NCBI GenBank assembly: GCA_003254885.1
Contig: QANT01002083.1
Location: forward strand, 1 to 32,867
Origin: Purshia tridentata
Taxonomy: Eukaryota > Streptophyta > Magnoliopsida > Rosales > Rosaceae
Direction: 5' to 3'
DNA: 32,867 nt
The first letter of the stretch is position 1; each line of letters starts with the position of its first letter. Below are positions 1 through 11,110 of the stretch, piece after piece. The notes under the pieces were generated by a model. The model had not been told where the DNA came from. It did not search any database and saw nothing but the letters and a program-made list of their open reading frames with translations. A program made the translations under genes and the position numbers.

Positions 1-593
1 ATTAATTTTAAAAATGATGAAAGATAATATCTATTTAGACATTTTTAATTAAAACATTCAAGATTATCTAGTTTTATATTTTTTAATTTGAAATAATAAA
101 TGATAATATCCATTTATATTATATAATAAAAAATATATTAACTCATAAAAAATAATCAAACAAGTAAGAGAAAATTATATATATATAGATATATTTCAAT
201 TGTACCAATATTTGGGTTTATATATATATATTTATTCGAGCTGCTTCATTTTCTAAGTTTTGAGGGTAAATACCATCTTTTCATCCTATCCCCTTTAAGA
301 GTATAGAATAGATTTGATAGAGGCGTTATGTTAGGGTTATCAAAAATAAAAAAGTATTAAGGTATTAATCTAAAAAAAGAAAAAAAATTAGACTGACCTA
401 TAAATCACCCTTAATAAAATGCTTGGTTGCATATAGAAATCCCTTTTCCATTACCCATTTTCCTTAGCAATTAAACATGCAGGCAGAATCAGAAAGGTGT
501 CATCAGGCAAAAAGGTCAATAAACTTGCAAGTTCCTCGCATTCAACTTCGTGCATCCCATAACAAACTTTAAGACACATAACACACCCTCTTA
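1..593. other. AT-rich upstream intergenic DNA
   Basis: The stretch is very AT-rich, with runs such as TATATATATA near 180-230. No open frame with recognisable protein content was seen. The last 100-200 bases are presumably promoter and 5' leader of the DUF604 gene that starts at 708, but no convincing TATA box at the right distance could be singled out. Confidence 0.5.
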
Positions 594-618
594 TCTCTCT
601 CTCTCTCTCTCTCTCTCT
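594..618 (+). repeat. (CT)n microsatellite in the 5' leader of the DUF604 gene
   Basis: An uninterrupted CT dinucleotide run of about 12 units ends 90 bases before the ATG at 708. Pyrimidine-rich CT runs just upstream of the start codon are common in plant 5' untranslated leaders, and its length is likely to vary between individuals. Confidence 0.9.
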
Positions 619-707
619 TTGATCCGAACAATTTGAAAGGCAGGCAGGCCAACTTTCTCTATTTGCCACCTCCTTTCTCCAAATCAACCAAAAATCACTG
701 AAATGAA

Positions 708-2834
708 ATGGGAGGCAGCAGCAGCAGCAACAACATTAACACCAAGACCACCAACAAATTTGAAGACTCTGGGAAGAAGACATCACCTGCACTGTCTCAA
801 ATGATGGGGTTCAGAGCCACCCTCACTTGGGTTTTCCTCATCATGTCCATGCTCTACATTCTCCACTCTTCCAACAACCTCCTCTACTCCTCTGACCGCC
901 CAGATTGTCCGACCCTTGTAGATGCCTCCACTGAACAACACCTCCAATCCCTCACCAATGTCACTTCCACTGATGTTAAACTTGAGGAGGAAGATGATGA
1001 ACCCTCCTCACAAGTGCCTGCAATTCCACAAAAGCCCGAGAGATATGACACACAGCTTAAACACATTATGTTTGGGATTGCAGCTTCATCTAATCTGTGG
1101 GAGAAGAGGAAGGAATACATCAAAGTGTGGTGGAGGCCTAAGGAGACTAGAGGGGTGGTTTGGCTGGACAAACGAGTCAGGACTAGGAGAAATGAGGAAC
1201 TGCCCGAGATTCGGATTTCGGGGGACACCAGGAGATTTAAGTACACCAATCGTCAAGGACAAAGATCTGCATTAAGGATTTCGAGGGTGGTCTCGGAGAC
1301 ACTGAGGCTTGGAATGAAGGATGTGAGATGGTTTGTGATGGGGGATGATGACACAGTTTTCATGGTTGAAAATGTGGTGAGGATTCTTTCCAAGTACGAC
1401 CACACACAATTTTATTATGTGGGAAGCTCATCCGAGAGTCATATTCAGAACATATTTTTCTCCTATGCCATGGCATATGGTGGAGGGGGATTTGCCATCA
1501 GCTATCCGTTGGCAGTGGAATTGGAAAAGATGCAGGACAGGTGCATTCAGCGCTATCCGGGGTTGTATGGCAGTGATGACAGAATTCAGGCTTGTATGGC
1601 TGAGCTAGGCGTGCCACTTACAAAGGAAACTGGATTTCATCAGGTAAGACAAACACACACACACACACACATATAGTCTTCATTTCTCATGTACTTTCCT
1701 CTAATGAAATTGAGGATGAGGGAGTTTTCAAATGTGGTTTTACATTTCACACTGAATTTTTACATGGCAAAGTACTGAAAAGCTGTTTGTTGTGCTTGTA
1801 CTAATGTGCAGTATGATGTGTATGGAGACCTACTAGGCCTTCTGGGTGCCCATCCTGTGACTCCACTGGTAACACTTCACCATCTTGATGTAGTGGAACC
1901 AGTCTTCCCACGTATGACCAGAGTGAAAGCACTGCAACATCTGTTCCAATCCGTAAGGCTCGACTCAGGTAGCATAATGCAACAATCAATCTGCTATGAC
2001 AACGATCGATACTGGTCCATCTCCATTTCATGGGGTTATGTTGTTCAAATCTTTATGGGAATCATCTCTCCAAGAGAATTAGAGATCCCCTCGAGAACCT
2101 TTCTTAATTGGTACAGAAGAGCTGATTACACAGCATATGCATTTAACACTAGGCCTGTGTCCAAGCATCCATGTCAGAAGCCCTTCATTTTCTATATGAG
2201 CTCCAATCAATATGATAAAGATAGAAATAAAATTATTGGTTACTATACTCTTCATAAAGTTTCCAGACCTTACTGCCGGTGGAAAATGGACTCCCCAGAA
2301 AAAATTGATACCATCATAGTCTTAAAAAGGCCAGATCCTCTTCGTTGGGAAAAGGTATTGTGTTGGAAACACGTGTTTTTTACACAATTTATGAAAGCAT
2401 GTTTTTTCATGATGTGTTACCTAAGTTTCCACTGTTTTTTAGACAAGAATTATGCATTTGAGGTATGTGAGTTGTGAGATGACCCCAGGAAAACCAAAAC
2501 CCAAAACATGAGACAGGAGGTTCTTTCTCATCACATCTGGTGGGTTGTAAAGGGATAGTAGATAATATGCAGACACTTTGTGCAACCTAATTGCATGTGT
2601 AATTGATTTTACAACATAAAAAACAAGTTAATAAATCAAACCAAATATCAATCAGGGTTACTGGCTTTCCTGCATTTATATTGATATATGATATTACTAA
2701 CTGAAAGAAAATTTCTTTTGCAGTCACCAAGGAGAGATTGCTGTAAAATTCTTCCATCAAAGAAGAATTCGACCATGTACTTATGGGTTGACAATTGTCG
2801 AGTAGGTGAGGTTAGTGAATTGACGAAGCAATAG
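708..2834 (+). CDS. DUF604 glycosyltransferase-like type II membrane protein
   Basis: Three exons: 708-1643, 1812-2354 and 2724-2834. All junctions are phase 0 and the model gives 529 aa. After a polar N terminus there is one membrane segment at about residues 35-55, then an acidic low-complexity stem (about 90-100) and a lumenal domain. That fits a type II Golgi-type enzyme. The domain holds a DDD metal/nucleotide-sugar motif at 213-215 (context WFVMGDDDTVF), a glycine run GGGGFAIS at 258-265 and YGSDDRI at 287-293. These are features of the plant DUF604 family, which is related to Fringe-like beta-1,3-glycosyltransferases (GT31). Exon 2 starts just after the conserved GFHQ and continues as YDVYGD; exon 3 encodes a Cys-containing tail. 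Donor and sugar acceptor cannot be told from sequence. The length is usual for the family. Family assignment is secure; enzymatic activity is inferred. Confidence 0.93.
1652..1670 (+). repeat. (AC)n microsatellite at the start of intron 1
   Basis: An AC run of about nine units begins eight bases after the exon 1 donor site (GTAAG at 1644). It lies inside the intron of the DUF604 gene, so length changes would not alter the protein. Confidence 0.85.
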
Positions 2835-3315
2835 GGAACATCTCCTTGATCTATTTTTGTATCTGTGGAGCCTTCCAAGATTCTTGAAGCATATAGGAAT
2901 AAAACCAATGGCAAGTTTTTAATGGGAACATAGAGCAGAAAGGACACTTGTTAGCTTTAGTTCCACCAGAAAGTCCACAGAAGCAAAATTTTACATATCA
3001 TCAATCATGAAATGAGCCAGCTACAATTGACAATTTATTGCTCTTACTGTCAATGTAAATTTGATCCAAGCACATCATGCACTGTTGTTATCTGTGTAAA
3101 TTTAAATTCTAACTACAACAAGTTCCGTTCTAGTTTGGCGCAATGCCAAGTAAAATACATCTATGAACATCTTTGCAGAGTTTCCCATGAATCACGGTCC
3201 TAAATTGTTTACACCTACATAGTTGGCTTTTGAATTGTATCTCAACCACTAATACAAGATTGACAGAAATAGATTCCTTAAAGCTATTTTGTTATAGCAT
3301 AACAAAAACTATGCT
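2835..3315. other. 3' region between convergent genes
   Basis: This stretch separates the stop codon of the DUF604 gene at 2834 from the stop codon of the minus-strand membrane protein gene at 3316. It presumably contains both 3' untranslated regions. No further coding exon could be recognised on either strand. Confidence 0.5.
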
Positions 3316-4590
3316 TCAATCACCTTTACTCACCAATTGAACATCAGTTATATTGTTGACTGTGGGATTCTGAGGAACTGAGGCAAATGGTGATATAGAA
3401 GTGGCTGCCAGGATTGCAATAATTCGACTGTCATTGAGAGGGAGTGGTATGTCAGTTTCACGTATAACTGCGATTCTCCCATCTATGCTCACCACTTTTA
3501 CTGTTTCCAAACAAAGAAAACACAAAGTAAGTTACAGATGAAAGATTTATCTCTTCTGTAAGCCCCTTATGCTAGTGCTTATTGCTATTATATTTTCTTT
3601 TCGGGCCATTGAAATTTTTCAGATTTTCCATTTCATGGACAGAGTGAAGCTCAACTACCAGACAAAGAAAAGCACCAGGACAGAACAGAAATTGAAGGGA
3701 CAGCTTAAAAAGACTAATTGCTTTTCAAAACCAATGTACAATTTTTATGATAATAACCTTATAAATCATATACTAGAGTACTATTTTCCAAAAACAAATC
3801 AATGCAAGAACACAAATTTTTCTCCCCAGAAACAAAGACAACACATGGTAAGTTACAGATTAGATCTATCTCTTCTGTAAGTCCATTATGCTAACGCTAG
3901 TACTGCTATTATCATGGTCTTTTTGCGACTGAATTTTCCGAGATTTTCCACCTCATGTACTAAGTGAAGCTCAACTACCAGAAAATAGAATCAACAGAAA
4001 AAAAAAACAAAAACAAAATAAAAGCACTGGTACAGAAGAGAAATTTAAGGGACAGCGTAATAAGACTAATTGCTTTTCAAAGAAAATGTACAATTTGTGT
4101 AGTAATAACCTCATATATCGTACACAACACCATCATTTTCCAAACAAATCCCAAGAAACAAATTTCAGAGCAAACAGAAAATACCCATTCTCCCAAACAT
4201 AAATATAGTTTCCCAAACAGGATGAACATGAAATCAATACAAACAATTATCAAGAAACCCCGAAACCCCATTAAATAATTCAAGCAGATAAAACCAAAAG
4301 ATTGAAACTTTGTCCAAATTTGTAATACCTGAGAAAGAGAACCACCAGAGGACGAAGAGGCAGAACAGCACAAGCACAGGAATAACATGGACCCACTTCT
4401 CCACCGACCGTGAAGCCTCTTTCTTTCCGACACCGGAACGCAGGTCGTACACCGGAAGGCCTTCTGTGTCGTCCACTCTGGTTCTTGGAGTGTGGTGCTT
4501 CATCACCTGCGGTGGCTGTGCTACGCTACCGATGGTCACAGCATGCTCTTCATGTGGTCGAGATGAGTAAGTCCAAAATCTCTGCTGCAT
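3316..4590 (-). CDS. Small single-pass membrane protein, function unknown
   Basis: Two exons on the minus strand: 4590-4329 and 3500-3316, joined at phase 1 by a GT-AG intron of 828 bases. The product is 148 aa. Residues 1-65 are polar and charged (motif LPVYDLRSGVG near 45-54). They are followed by a strong hydrophobic segment at about 67-86 (VHVIPVLVLFCLFVLWWFSF). The roughly 60 residues after it contain the conserved-looking stretch IRETDIPLPLND. The layout recalls plant small membrane proteins and the start of LEA_2-type proteins, but no family signature is complete, so no function is assigned. A GTGAGT string in the last codons (about 3326-3331) could be a donor to an additional downstream exon that I could not find. 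If so, the protein is longer than given. Confidence 0.6.
3509..4166. repeat. Tandem duplication of about 320 bp inside an intron
   Basis: Copy A (about 3509-3830) and copy B (about 3831-4166) run in the same order and orientation. Shared blocks include GTAAGTTACAGAT, CTATCTCTTCTGTAAG-like, GTGAAGCTCAACTACCAG, GACTAATTGCTTTTCAAA and ATGTACAAT, each spaced about 320 bases apart. Copy B has gained an A-rich insertion near 3998-4020. The pair fills most of the intron of the small membrane protein gene. Confidence 0.8.
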
Positions 4591-4665
4591 TTTCGTTAGA
4601 CGTGAAGGGCTTGGTTTGGGAGGGACGACTCTGTTGAGGTGTGAAAGTGACTTTGAGAGGTTGGA

Positions 4666-4740
4666 ATATAAGGGGTGCCATTTGGGTTCTGGTTAGTTGG
4701 GATTCTTAACGACTTTGGGCGGGAACTTTTCTGCACGTGC
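4666..4740 (-). promoter_or_regulatory. Promoter elements of the small membrane protein gene
   Basis: Read on the minus strand, a TATATT string at 4671-4666 lies about 80 bases upstream of the ATG at 4590. Further upstream are a GGGCGGGAAC element on the plus strand (4717-4726), similar to an E2F site, and a palindromic G-box GCACGTGC at 4733-4740. These are consensus matches only; activity is inferred. Confidence 0.4.
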
Positions 4741-4899
4741 AACGCGCGTGAGTTAGATGGGTTCTTAAAATTGGAACCTTCGAGCGCTCTAATATGCCTC
4801 GGCGTAGCCCAATAAGAAAGGCCCAAACTTGGAAAGTAGTCCGTTTTTTTGTTTTGGAGGAAACTTGGAAGTAGTTGGGTTAAGAAATTAAATTGGAAA

Positions 4900-6000
4900 T
4901 TATACAATTAAAATTGAAAAACTTTTGTCGTATATTCGTATTATACATCCAAAACTTAAAGCATCAAATTTAGGCGTGGGTTGTAACCCTGTTTATACAT
5001 CGAAGTATAAAATTATTGTTGTAACACGATCACATAATGTGTAATCAATTTACATAATATAATATGATTAGATGATAAGTTTATACTTTTAAAGTGTAAT
5101 TTTGTAACATTTAAATTGATTATATCACATGACCATATTATGGTATACAAAATATGATGTATTTTAATTCTAATTGTACTAGACTTTATAGTTGTAACGA
5201 TTACATGATGCAAAATGAAAACAATTTTGTAAAAATAACTCCTTTACTAGTAGAAAACTAACCCTTTTCGCATGGAGAAAAACTATCATAGCATCAACTA
5301 AGATGGGTCGAGATGAGGGTAATACAAGGAGAGGTCCACTGAAACAACTAATTCCAAACGTTAAACTCGTAAACACAAATGGTTAACTTCATGAGAAAAA
5401 TGTCATGAATTGGATACCACGAGAGTTCATGCACTACCTTCGCAATGCCAACCTTTCAGAGGGCGTCTTAATGAGACACAAGTCTAGTTGTGGTTGTGGC
5501 ACAGAGATCAGTAAGATCAAGTATGAAACAACTTTAGAGCTCCAACACATTTTTCTTTCAGGTAAATTTGATCCAGTCACTTATTTTTCAGTAAAGTCTA
5601 TTCATCTAAACCATTAATTACATTAATTCTTGTTCAAATGTACGGACGAGATTCACAATCTCACATCATAACATGGCGAAAAAGGAAGAAGTTAAAACTC
5701 GATTGTTGAAGTAAACATCTTTCTTACCAACAAAAAACCAAAAAAGTTTTACATTTTCGTTCCATGAAACTTTATTAAATGTGAAGTCACTCTGGAATGA
5801 GTCGTACAAAGTACAAAGGAAAATACAAAGATCAGATGCCAAAAACTCAATGCTCTTTGACAGCCTAAAATTTTAGATTCGTGTCATCTTGGTGATGTTT
5901 TGTAAACACCTAGTAAAAAAGGGATTTTAACCAGCAGCTCTCCAATCACACAGAGAAAATACTAAAACATTTCAACCTCAACCCCAGTTACATATTAATA
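4900..6000. other. Intergenic DNA without recognisable genes
   Basis: The stretch is AT-rich. An open frame at 5405-5617 on the plus strand has no recognisable protein content. Related phrases (TTGTAACACGATCACATAATG near 5019 and GTTGTAACGATTACATGATG near 5192) frame an AT-rich stretch, possibly the remains of a small repeat. Beyond about 5900 the DNA probably becomes 3' untranslated region of the kinase gene on the minus strand. Confidence 0.4.
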
Positions 6001-6543
6001 AATCATTCACCAGAAAAGGGGGTGATTCTGAAGCTTGTCATGTTTTTACATTCCAGCCATGATCACCTGCAATGGCAACAGGAAGAAGTAGATATCTCCA
6101 CTTCGCTTTTTATGATATAGCATACCCGTGGGAAAATCTGTGATTCTGCAGTTATTGTGCTTAAAAAAGGTAAAAAAGAAGAAAACGAAGTACCTGCAGA
6201 AGCATATATGTGTGCCAGGCAAAATAAAAAGAAAAGAGTACAAAGTAAGTAGGCAAAAGAATGGAATTAACTATTATAGATATTAAGGTAACTAATAAAA
6301 TAGGAAGAAAGTTTCTACAAGGAAGCATCTTACATACAAGAGATAGAAGAACCTCAGCTCACATGTACACTGGAGGATGGAAAAAAAAGGGGAAAAAAAG
6401 AGAGCAGAAATTCTCTGTATGTGAATGTTGAGAATGGCAGTGGTACCTGTTATCTTCTATGATGCAAAAATTGATAACTAGGCACCCCATATATAAGACC
6501 ACAAAAAGGTATTGACTGTTTTATTCTTGATTAGTCCTCCAGC

Positions 6544-9396
6544 TCAGTCTCTCTCTGGCCCATTACCTGCATTTTGCCTTGTATCATCATCTCCTCTCAT
6601 GATAGTAGAAGATGGATTTTTTTTGGAGCTTTGGACTGGATGGATTTGGGGGTCATATTTCTGGGAAGCAAGGTAATTTAATGCTGTAACTATATCGGTT
6701 ATGACAGGTCGCATGTTAGGCTGCTCCTGAACGCACATTGCAGCAATAGCAAGAGCTTGGTATAATCCCCTGACAGGATACTGACCTTGGAGCAATGGAT
6801 CCACCATTTGTGAGAACTTCTTCCGGTCTCTGAACAAGGGTCTTGCCTGAAAACAATATAATGCATAATTATTCATAAACATAAACCCAATCTAAGACTA
6901 AGGTACTAAACAGTAGGTATGTAACAAATTTCTCTTTATTCAACTCCACTAAGAAGAAGACATATAAAGTTCTATAGATTTCATAAATCATATCCTGCCT
7001 CTTTGGAAACACCCAATTATCAGCATTTCTGATAATTGTTGATTCCACAAAATATTAGAAAAGGACAACAGCTACCATTTGAAACTAATTCCACCTACAC
7101 AGTACTAGAGAAGAGGGTGGAATAGTAGATATTAGAGAAGAGAGTTCACTAGTAGAGTTACTTACCCATGCTACCAAGTTCTGCTCCTTGAGAGGTTTTG
7201 TATTATCAATAGCTTTCCTGCCTGTGATAAGCTCCAAAAGAACAACCCCAAAGCTATAAACATCTGATTTAAAAGTCAGCTGACCTGTCATTGCATAATC
7301 TGGTGCACAGTACCCATAGGTGCCCATAACCCTAGTAGAAACATGAGTCTTATCTCCGCTGGGACCAACTTTAGCCAAGCCAAAATCAGATAGCTTTGGA
7401 TGGTAACCCTCACCCAGCAAAATGTTTGAGCATTTCAGATCACGATATATAACAGGGGGCTGCATTTTTTCATGCAGATACTCTAAACCCCTTGCCGCAC
7501 CAGCTGCTATCTTCATCCTTGTATTCCAGTCGAGAACTTTCCTGCCAGGTGGAAGGTCTATAAGAAAAAAAAAGGTTAAGATTTAATTCAAACTCATGGC
7601 TTAATATGGTACAAAAGGAACAGAAACTGAAAAGGTAAACAATCATACAACGATGGAATTTTGGAGTGTGTCAGTTACATACCATGCAAATGGTTTTCCA
7701 GAGATTGTAATGGCATATATTCATAAACCAATAGTCTCTGATCTCCCTCAGCACAAAACCCAATCAATTTGACAAGATTAGGGTGGTCAGCCAGACTTAG
7801 TGTCAATACTTCAACAACAAATTCCCTAATACCTTGGCACCCGTTTTGATCAAGCTGCTTGATAGCAACAACCTGCTCCAAAAAAATAACAAAATCAGGT
7901 CTGGCCTCGAGCTTCCAGTTCATATGAATAATATAACCCCAAAAATTTGAGACAATAGTATAAAAGGGCACGTATAACATTCTAACAACATTCAATTAAA
8001 AGTTCAGTTCAAAGTTCAACTTCTCTATGGGGTTAAAAGTCAATACAGGTCTTAATTAATGATGAAACTCTCATCCAGATAAACACAACCAACCTGGTTA
8101 ATTTTCTCTAAGTAACCCTTGTAAACTTTTCCAAATCCTCCTTCACCTAGAAAGCAATCAGACCTGAAATTTCCGGTTGCTGCTTCAAGTTCTTCAAAAG
8201 TAAAATTCCGGTTTCCGCTGGCCATTTTGCCATCATTGGAAACCTCCTCCTTTATATTCAACCCCTTTACATCCAATGATAACTGGTCTTCCTTAGTGAC
8301 CTCCTCCTTCTTTACACCCAATTCCTTTTTTACATTCCCGTTTGCATTCACTTTTGATGCATCTAGAAACATGTACACAATGTGAGTAAGGAAGAGGGAG
8401 AGAGAAAGAGAGGCCAAGCAAAAAAGACAAACTACAGCACATGGTAAGAAAACAATCTTGATTAATTCACTCAAAATGGGACTGAAAAAACCGTAGTCAT
8501 TAGAATTCAAATGCAAACAGAGAATACAAAATGACAAATTCAACACTAAAGGAGTTTGGATTATTGATTGGACCTTCCCACCACGCAATCAAACAAACAA
8601 ACAAAATGAATGAGCTCTTAAGAAACAGTCACAAAACCAAAACAAATAGCTTTGGCAGTAGATGAGAAATTAACAGTTTTGACATAGACCCAAATATAAA
8701 AAAATGATGAAAAATTTATAACTATAATTAAAGCGCATTTCACTTAATAAAAATTTAGCATTTTTTTCTCATCCACCAGAAAAAAAAAGTCAAAAAAAAT
8801 TTGACACTGTTGCTTCATGGCACGGTCAAAGAGATGGACTAAACAGCAGAAAAAATTATCAAATAATAGAGGGGACAGGGGCACCGACCTTTTGAATCGA
8901 TTTTACGGTGCAAAACAGGACCAATCAAGACCAAATTCGAAAACCGTACCTCACTAAGTTAAAAAGAAAACTTAAAAAAAACAAAATTAAAAGGAAGAAA
9001 TTAAAGAAATCAGTTAACAGAATGAAAATTGACGCCTTTTTAATTCACAGAGACACAAACCCAGGCACGGCAAAGACTACCACCCAAAGAAATTCAAAAA
9101 TAATCAAAGGAAAGGAAATAATAGTTACCGAAAAACAGAACCCATTTCCGAAAAATGCAAAAACTAAAATCATTCGAACAATTCTTGCAATAATAACCAA
9201 AAAAATATGAAAAGGAAATTCAGAAATGATCATATGCAAAATGGGATTTCTCTAAATGACCCGAAAATTAAACGATACACTTTTGAGTCTTTGAAAAATA
9301 ATTACCTTGATGATTTGGTTTGTTGTTACCGACGATGTTTGTGTTCTTCTTCTCTGATTCTTTGGTCGATTTCCGAGTGCAGCGAAAGCAGCTCAT
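6544..9396 (-). CDS. Receptor-like cytoplasmic kinase, RLCK-VII / PBS1-like
   Basis: Five exons on the minus strand: 9396-9306, 8362-8094, 7872-7683, 7557-7166 and 6846-6544. They give 414 aa with all phases closing. It is a Ser/Thr kinase with no signal peptide or membrane segment. The N terminus reads MSCFRC, with Cys3 and Cys6 as possible palmitoylation sites; a charged Lys/Glu-rich linker follows to about residue 80. Kinase elements: glycine loop GEGGFG 103-108, catalytic Lys125 in VAIK, helix-C Glu141, YRDLKCSN from 221 with Asp223, DFG 241-243, activation segment [20 protein letters not shown] and subdomain IX SDVYSFG. The tail is PBL-type (LASQKYDP). Best fit is the PBL5/PBL6/PBL7 branch, which relays signals from surface immune and brassinosteroid receptors. 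Start chosen at the MSC methionine because upstream in-frame sequence is leader-like. Exact orthologue uncertain. Confidence 0.93.
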
Positions 9397-9695
9397 GATA
9401 CCCTTTTTCTTTTCTGCTTTTCTTTGCTTTAGCGTGCTCACAGTTCCTTTTATCTCAGCTGCACACGGAAACAGAGCCCAAAACGCATAGGAGCCAACCA
9501 AACACAAAAGAAAACAGAGCAAAATGAGAGAGAGACAGAAAGAGAGGAGAGAATTACAAAATTCAGACAAGAGTGACAGACTCTCTTTCTGTGACTCTTT
9601 CCTCTTCTTTTTCAATTTTTAAAATGTTAATGGTAAGGTTTTATGATGTAAATCAACCCCAAGACTTAAATTCAGATTTTACCCAATTAAAACCA

Positions 9696-9704
9696 GCCAC
9701 GTGT
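9696..9704 (-). promoter_or_regulatory. ABRE/G-box element upstream of the kinase gene
   Basis: ACACGTGGC on the minus strand lies 300 bases upstream of the kinase ATG at 9396, oriented with the gene. It matches the abscisic-acid responsive G-box core bound by bZIP factors. Function is inferred from the consensus. Confidence 0.4.
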
Positions 9705-9976
9705 CAAAATAGAATGCAAGTAAATTATTCGTTCAAACGAAAAAACAAGAACTCTAAATAAAACAAATCGTACTAAGGAAGATGGTTTTGGTTTTTATCC
9801 TGTCTATCATTTCTAATTCTACGAGGATGATATCGAGTTTATATGTATTGTTAACTACTTCCTAGTTGACTATATTTTTAGTTTTGATTTTAGCAAATAA
9901 AGAGAAAAATAATCAAATTCTTCCAAAGATGGTTAGAGACTTTTCTTAGTAGTTATTTTGTTTCAAAAATCAAATT

Positions 9977-10520
9977 ATTTCTTATACATATACTTAGAAC
10001 TTAGAAGTGCTTCTCATAAATATATTTGAGATCGTTTCTCGTAGAATTTCTTATACATATACTTAGAACTTAGAAGTACTTCTCATAAATATATTTGAGC
10101 GAAGTACTTCTCATAAATATATTTGAGATCGTTTCTCGTAGATGTATTTTTAAAGTAATTCTCAAAGATTTTTCAAAAAAACAGTAAAAAAATGTTTAAT
10201 TATCAACAAATGCTTTTAGAAGTTTCAAAACATTGCATATTTAGGTTGTAATTTTGTATGTGATTGTCATGCACTACTATAGAGAATACATTAGGAGTTC
10301 AATCAATAAAATCAAATTATACGATAACTTAGAAGTACTTTCCATAAACGTGCTTGAGAGTACTTTTTGTAAATACATTTTAAAATACTTTTCAATAATT
10401 TTCTAAGAAAGTAGTAAAAAGGGTTTAATTATCTAGAAGTTTCAAAAGCATAGCCTATTCGTACTGCAATGTCGTGTGTGATTGTCATGAACTAATCTAG
10501 GGAATTCATTAGAGTCTGAC
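9977..10520. repeat. Cluster of short and diverged direct repeats
   Basis: Two near-identical units (9977-10044 and 10046-10099) share ATTTCTTATACATATACTTA followed by GAACTTAGAAGT and CTTCTCATAAATATATTTGAG. A partial third unit (10100-10141) repeats the CTTCTCATAAATATATTTGAG part plus ATCGTTTCTCGTAG. A more diverged longer duplication is also visible: about 10064-10300 resembles about 10324-10520, sharing AACTTAGAAGTACTT, AGTTTCAAAA and GTGTGATTGTCATG-type phrases in the same order. No coding content was seen. Confidence 0.75.
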
Positions 10521-10619
10521 TATTAGAGAAACAAAATAATTACAATTTGAAAATTTCTAATAAAAAAGAACAGAGAGAAAATCGCATTTGTTAATTGGGG
10601 CCTTAATCGGCTGCATATC

Positions 10620-11110
10620 AACATATGTATACACTTACGCCGCATTCGAACCGAGACCAATCTTTCGAGCAGGGCTATTTGGTCAACTCGCATTTTACGG
10701 TCCGGTATTTTTGATTTGTCTTTTATGTGGTCTGATCAATAATGCTTGATGACGTGGGTGTCTCTCATTGGCCCGCGCAATCTAGTTGCGAGCTGGTCCG
10801 CAACAAATCTTTGTCCTTTTCTTTCCGCACCAAATATCTCTTTTTCTTGGATTTAATCTGCTTACTTGCAGGTGGCGCAAAGAATCACGGACAGCCTGGG
10901 AGCCGTCGGATCTCCAACAAAAAGGTTAATGTTTGCAAATTTTGACCAGCGGGTCCCACTCGGTGGCATTCACATTAAAAGCCAAAAGGACCCTCTGACT
11001 TTACGCGTTTGCCCTTAATAATGCTTTGCTGTAAGAATGGAAGTTCCGACGGTGATCCACGCGCCCGCCCGCCCGCCAGCCATAACTGTGCTGCGCATTT
11101 CAAAGAAAAG
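10620..11110. other. GC-rich promoter-like island without a recognised gene
   Basis: Base composition rises sharply against AT-rich flanks. The stretch holds TGACGTGGG (10749-10757), AGCCGTCGGATC (about 10901-10912) and a GCCC run (about 11062-11078). An open frame at 10742-10945 (67 codons) has no recognisable domain. It looks like an orphaned plant promoter or leader, or a remnant of an inserted sequence. No transcript can be defined by reading alone. Confidence 0.35.

Noticed and set aside
4077..4433. Long minus-strand frame with a Cys/Leu/Phe-rich product
   Set aside because: It overlaps the exon and intron of the small membrane protein in another frame; the hydrophobic content comes from AT-rich intron sequence.
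5405..5617. 70-codon plus-strand open frame
   Set aside because: No recognisable family, no supporting promoter or splice context, and composition like the flanks.
8908..9210. 100-codon plus-strand frame rich in Lys and Asn
   Set aside because: It lies in intron 1 of the kinase gene on the opposite strand, and its Lys/Asn content simply reflects A-rich sequence.
9977..10145. Possible CRISPR-like repeat array
   Set aside because: The units are contiguous and unequal without spacers, and the genome is a plant; this is simple local duplication.
10640..10690. TTCGAACC string resembling a tRNA B box
   Set aside because: No A box at the right distance and no cloverleaf arms can be paired on either strand.
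10742..10945. 67-codon open frame in the GC island
   Set aside because: The length is expected by chance in GC-rich DNA and the translation shows no domain; reported only as part of the island.
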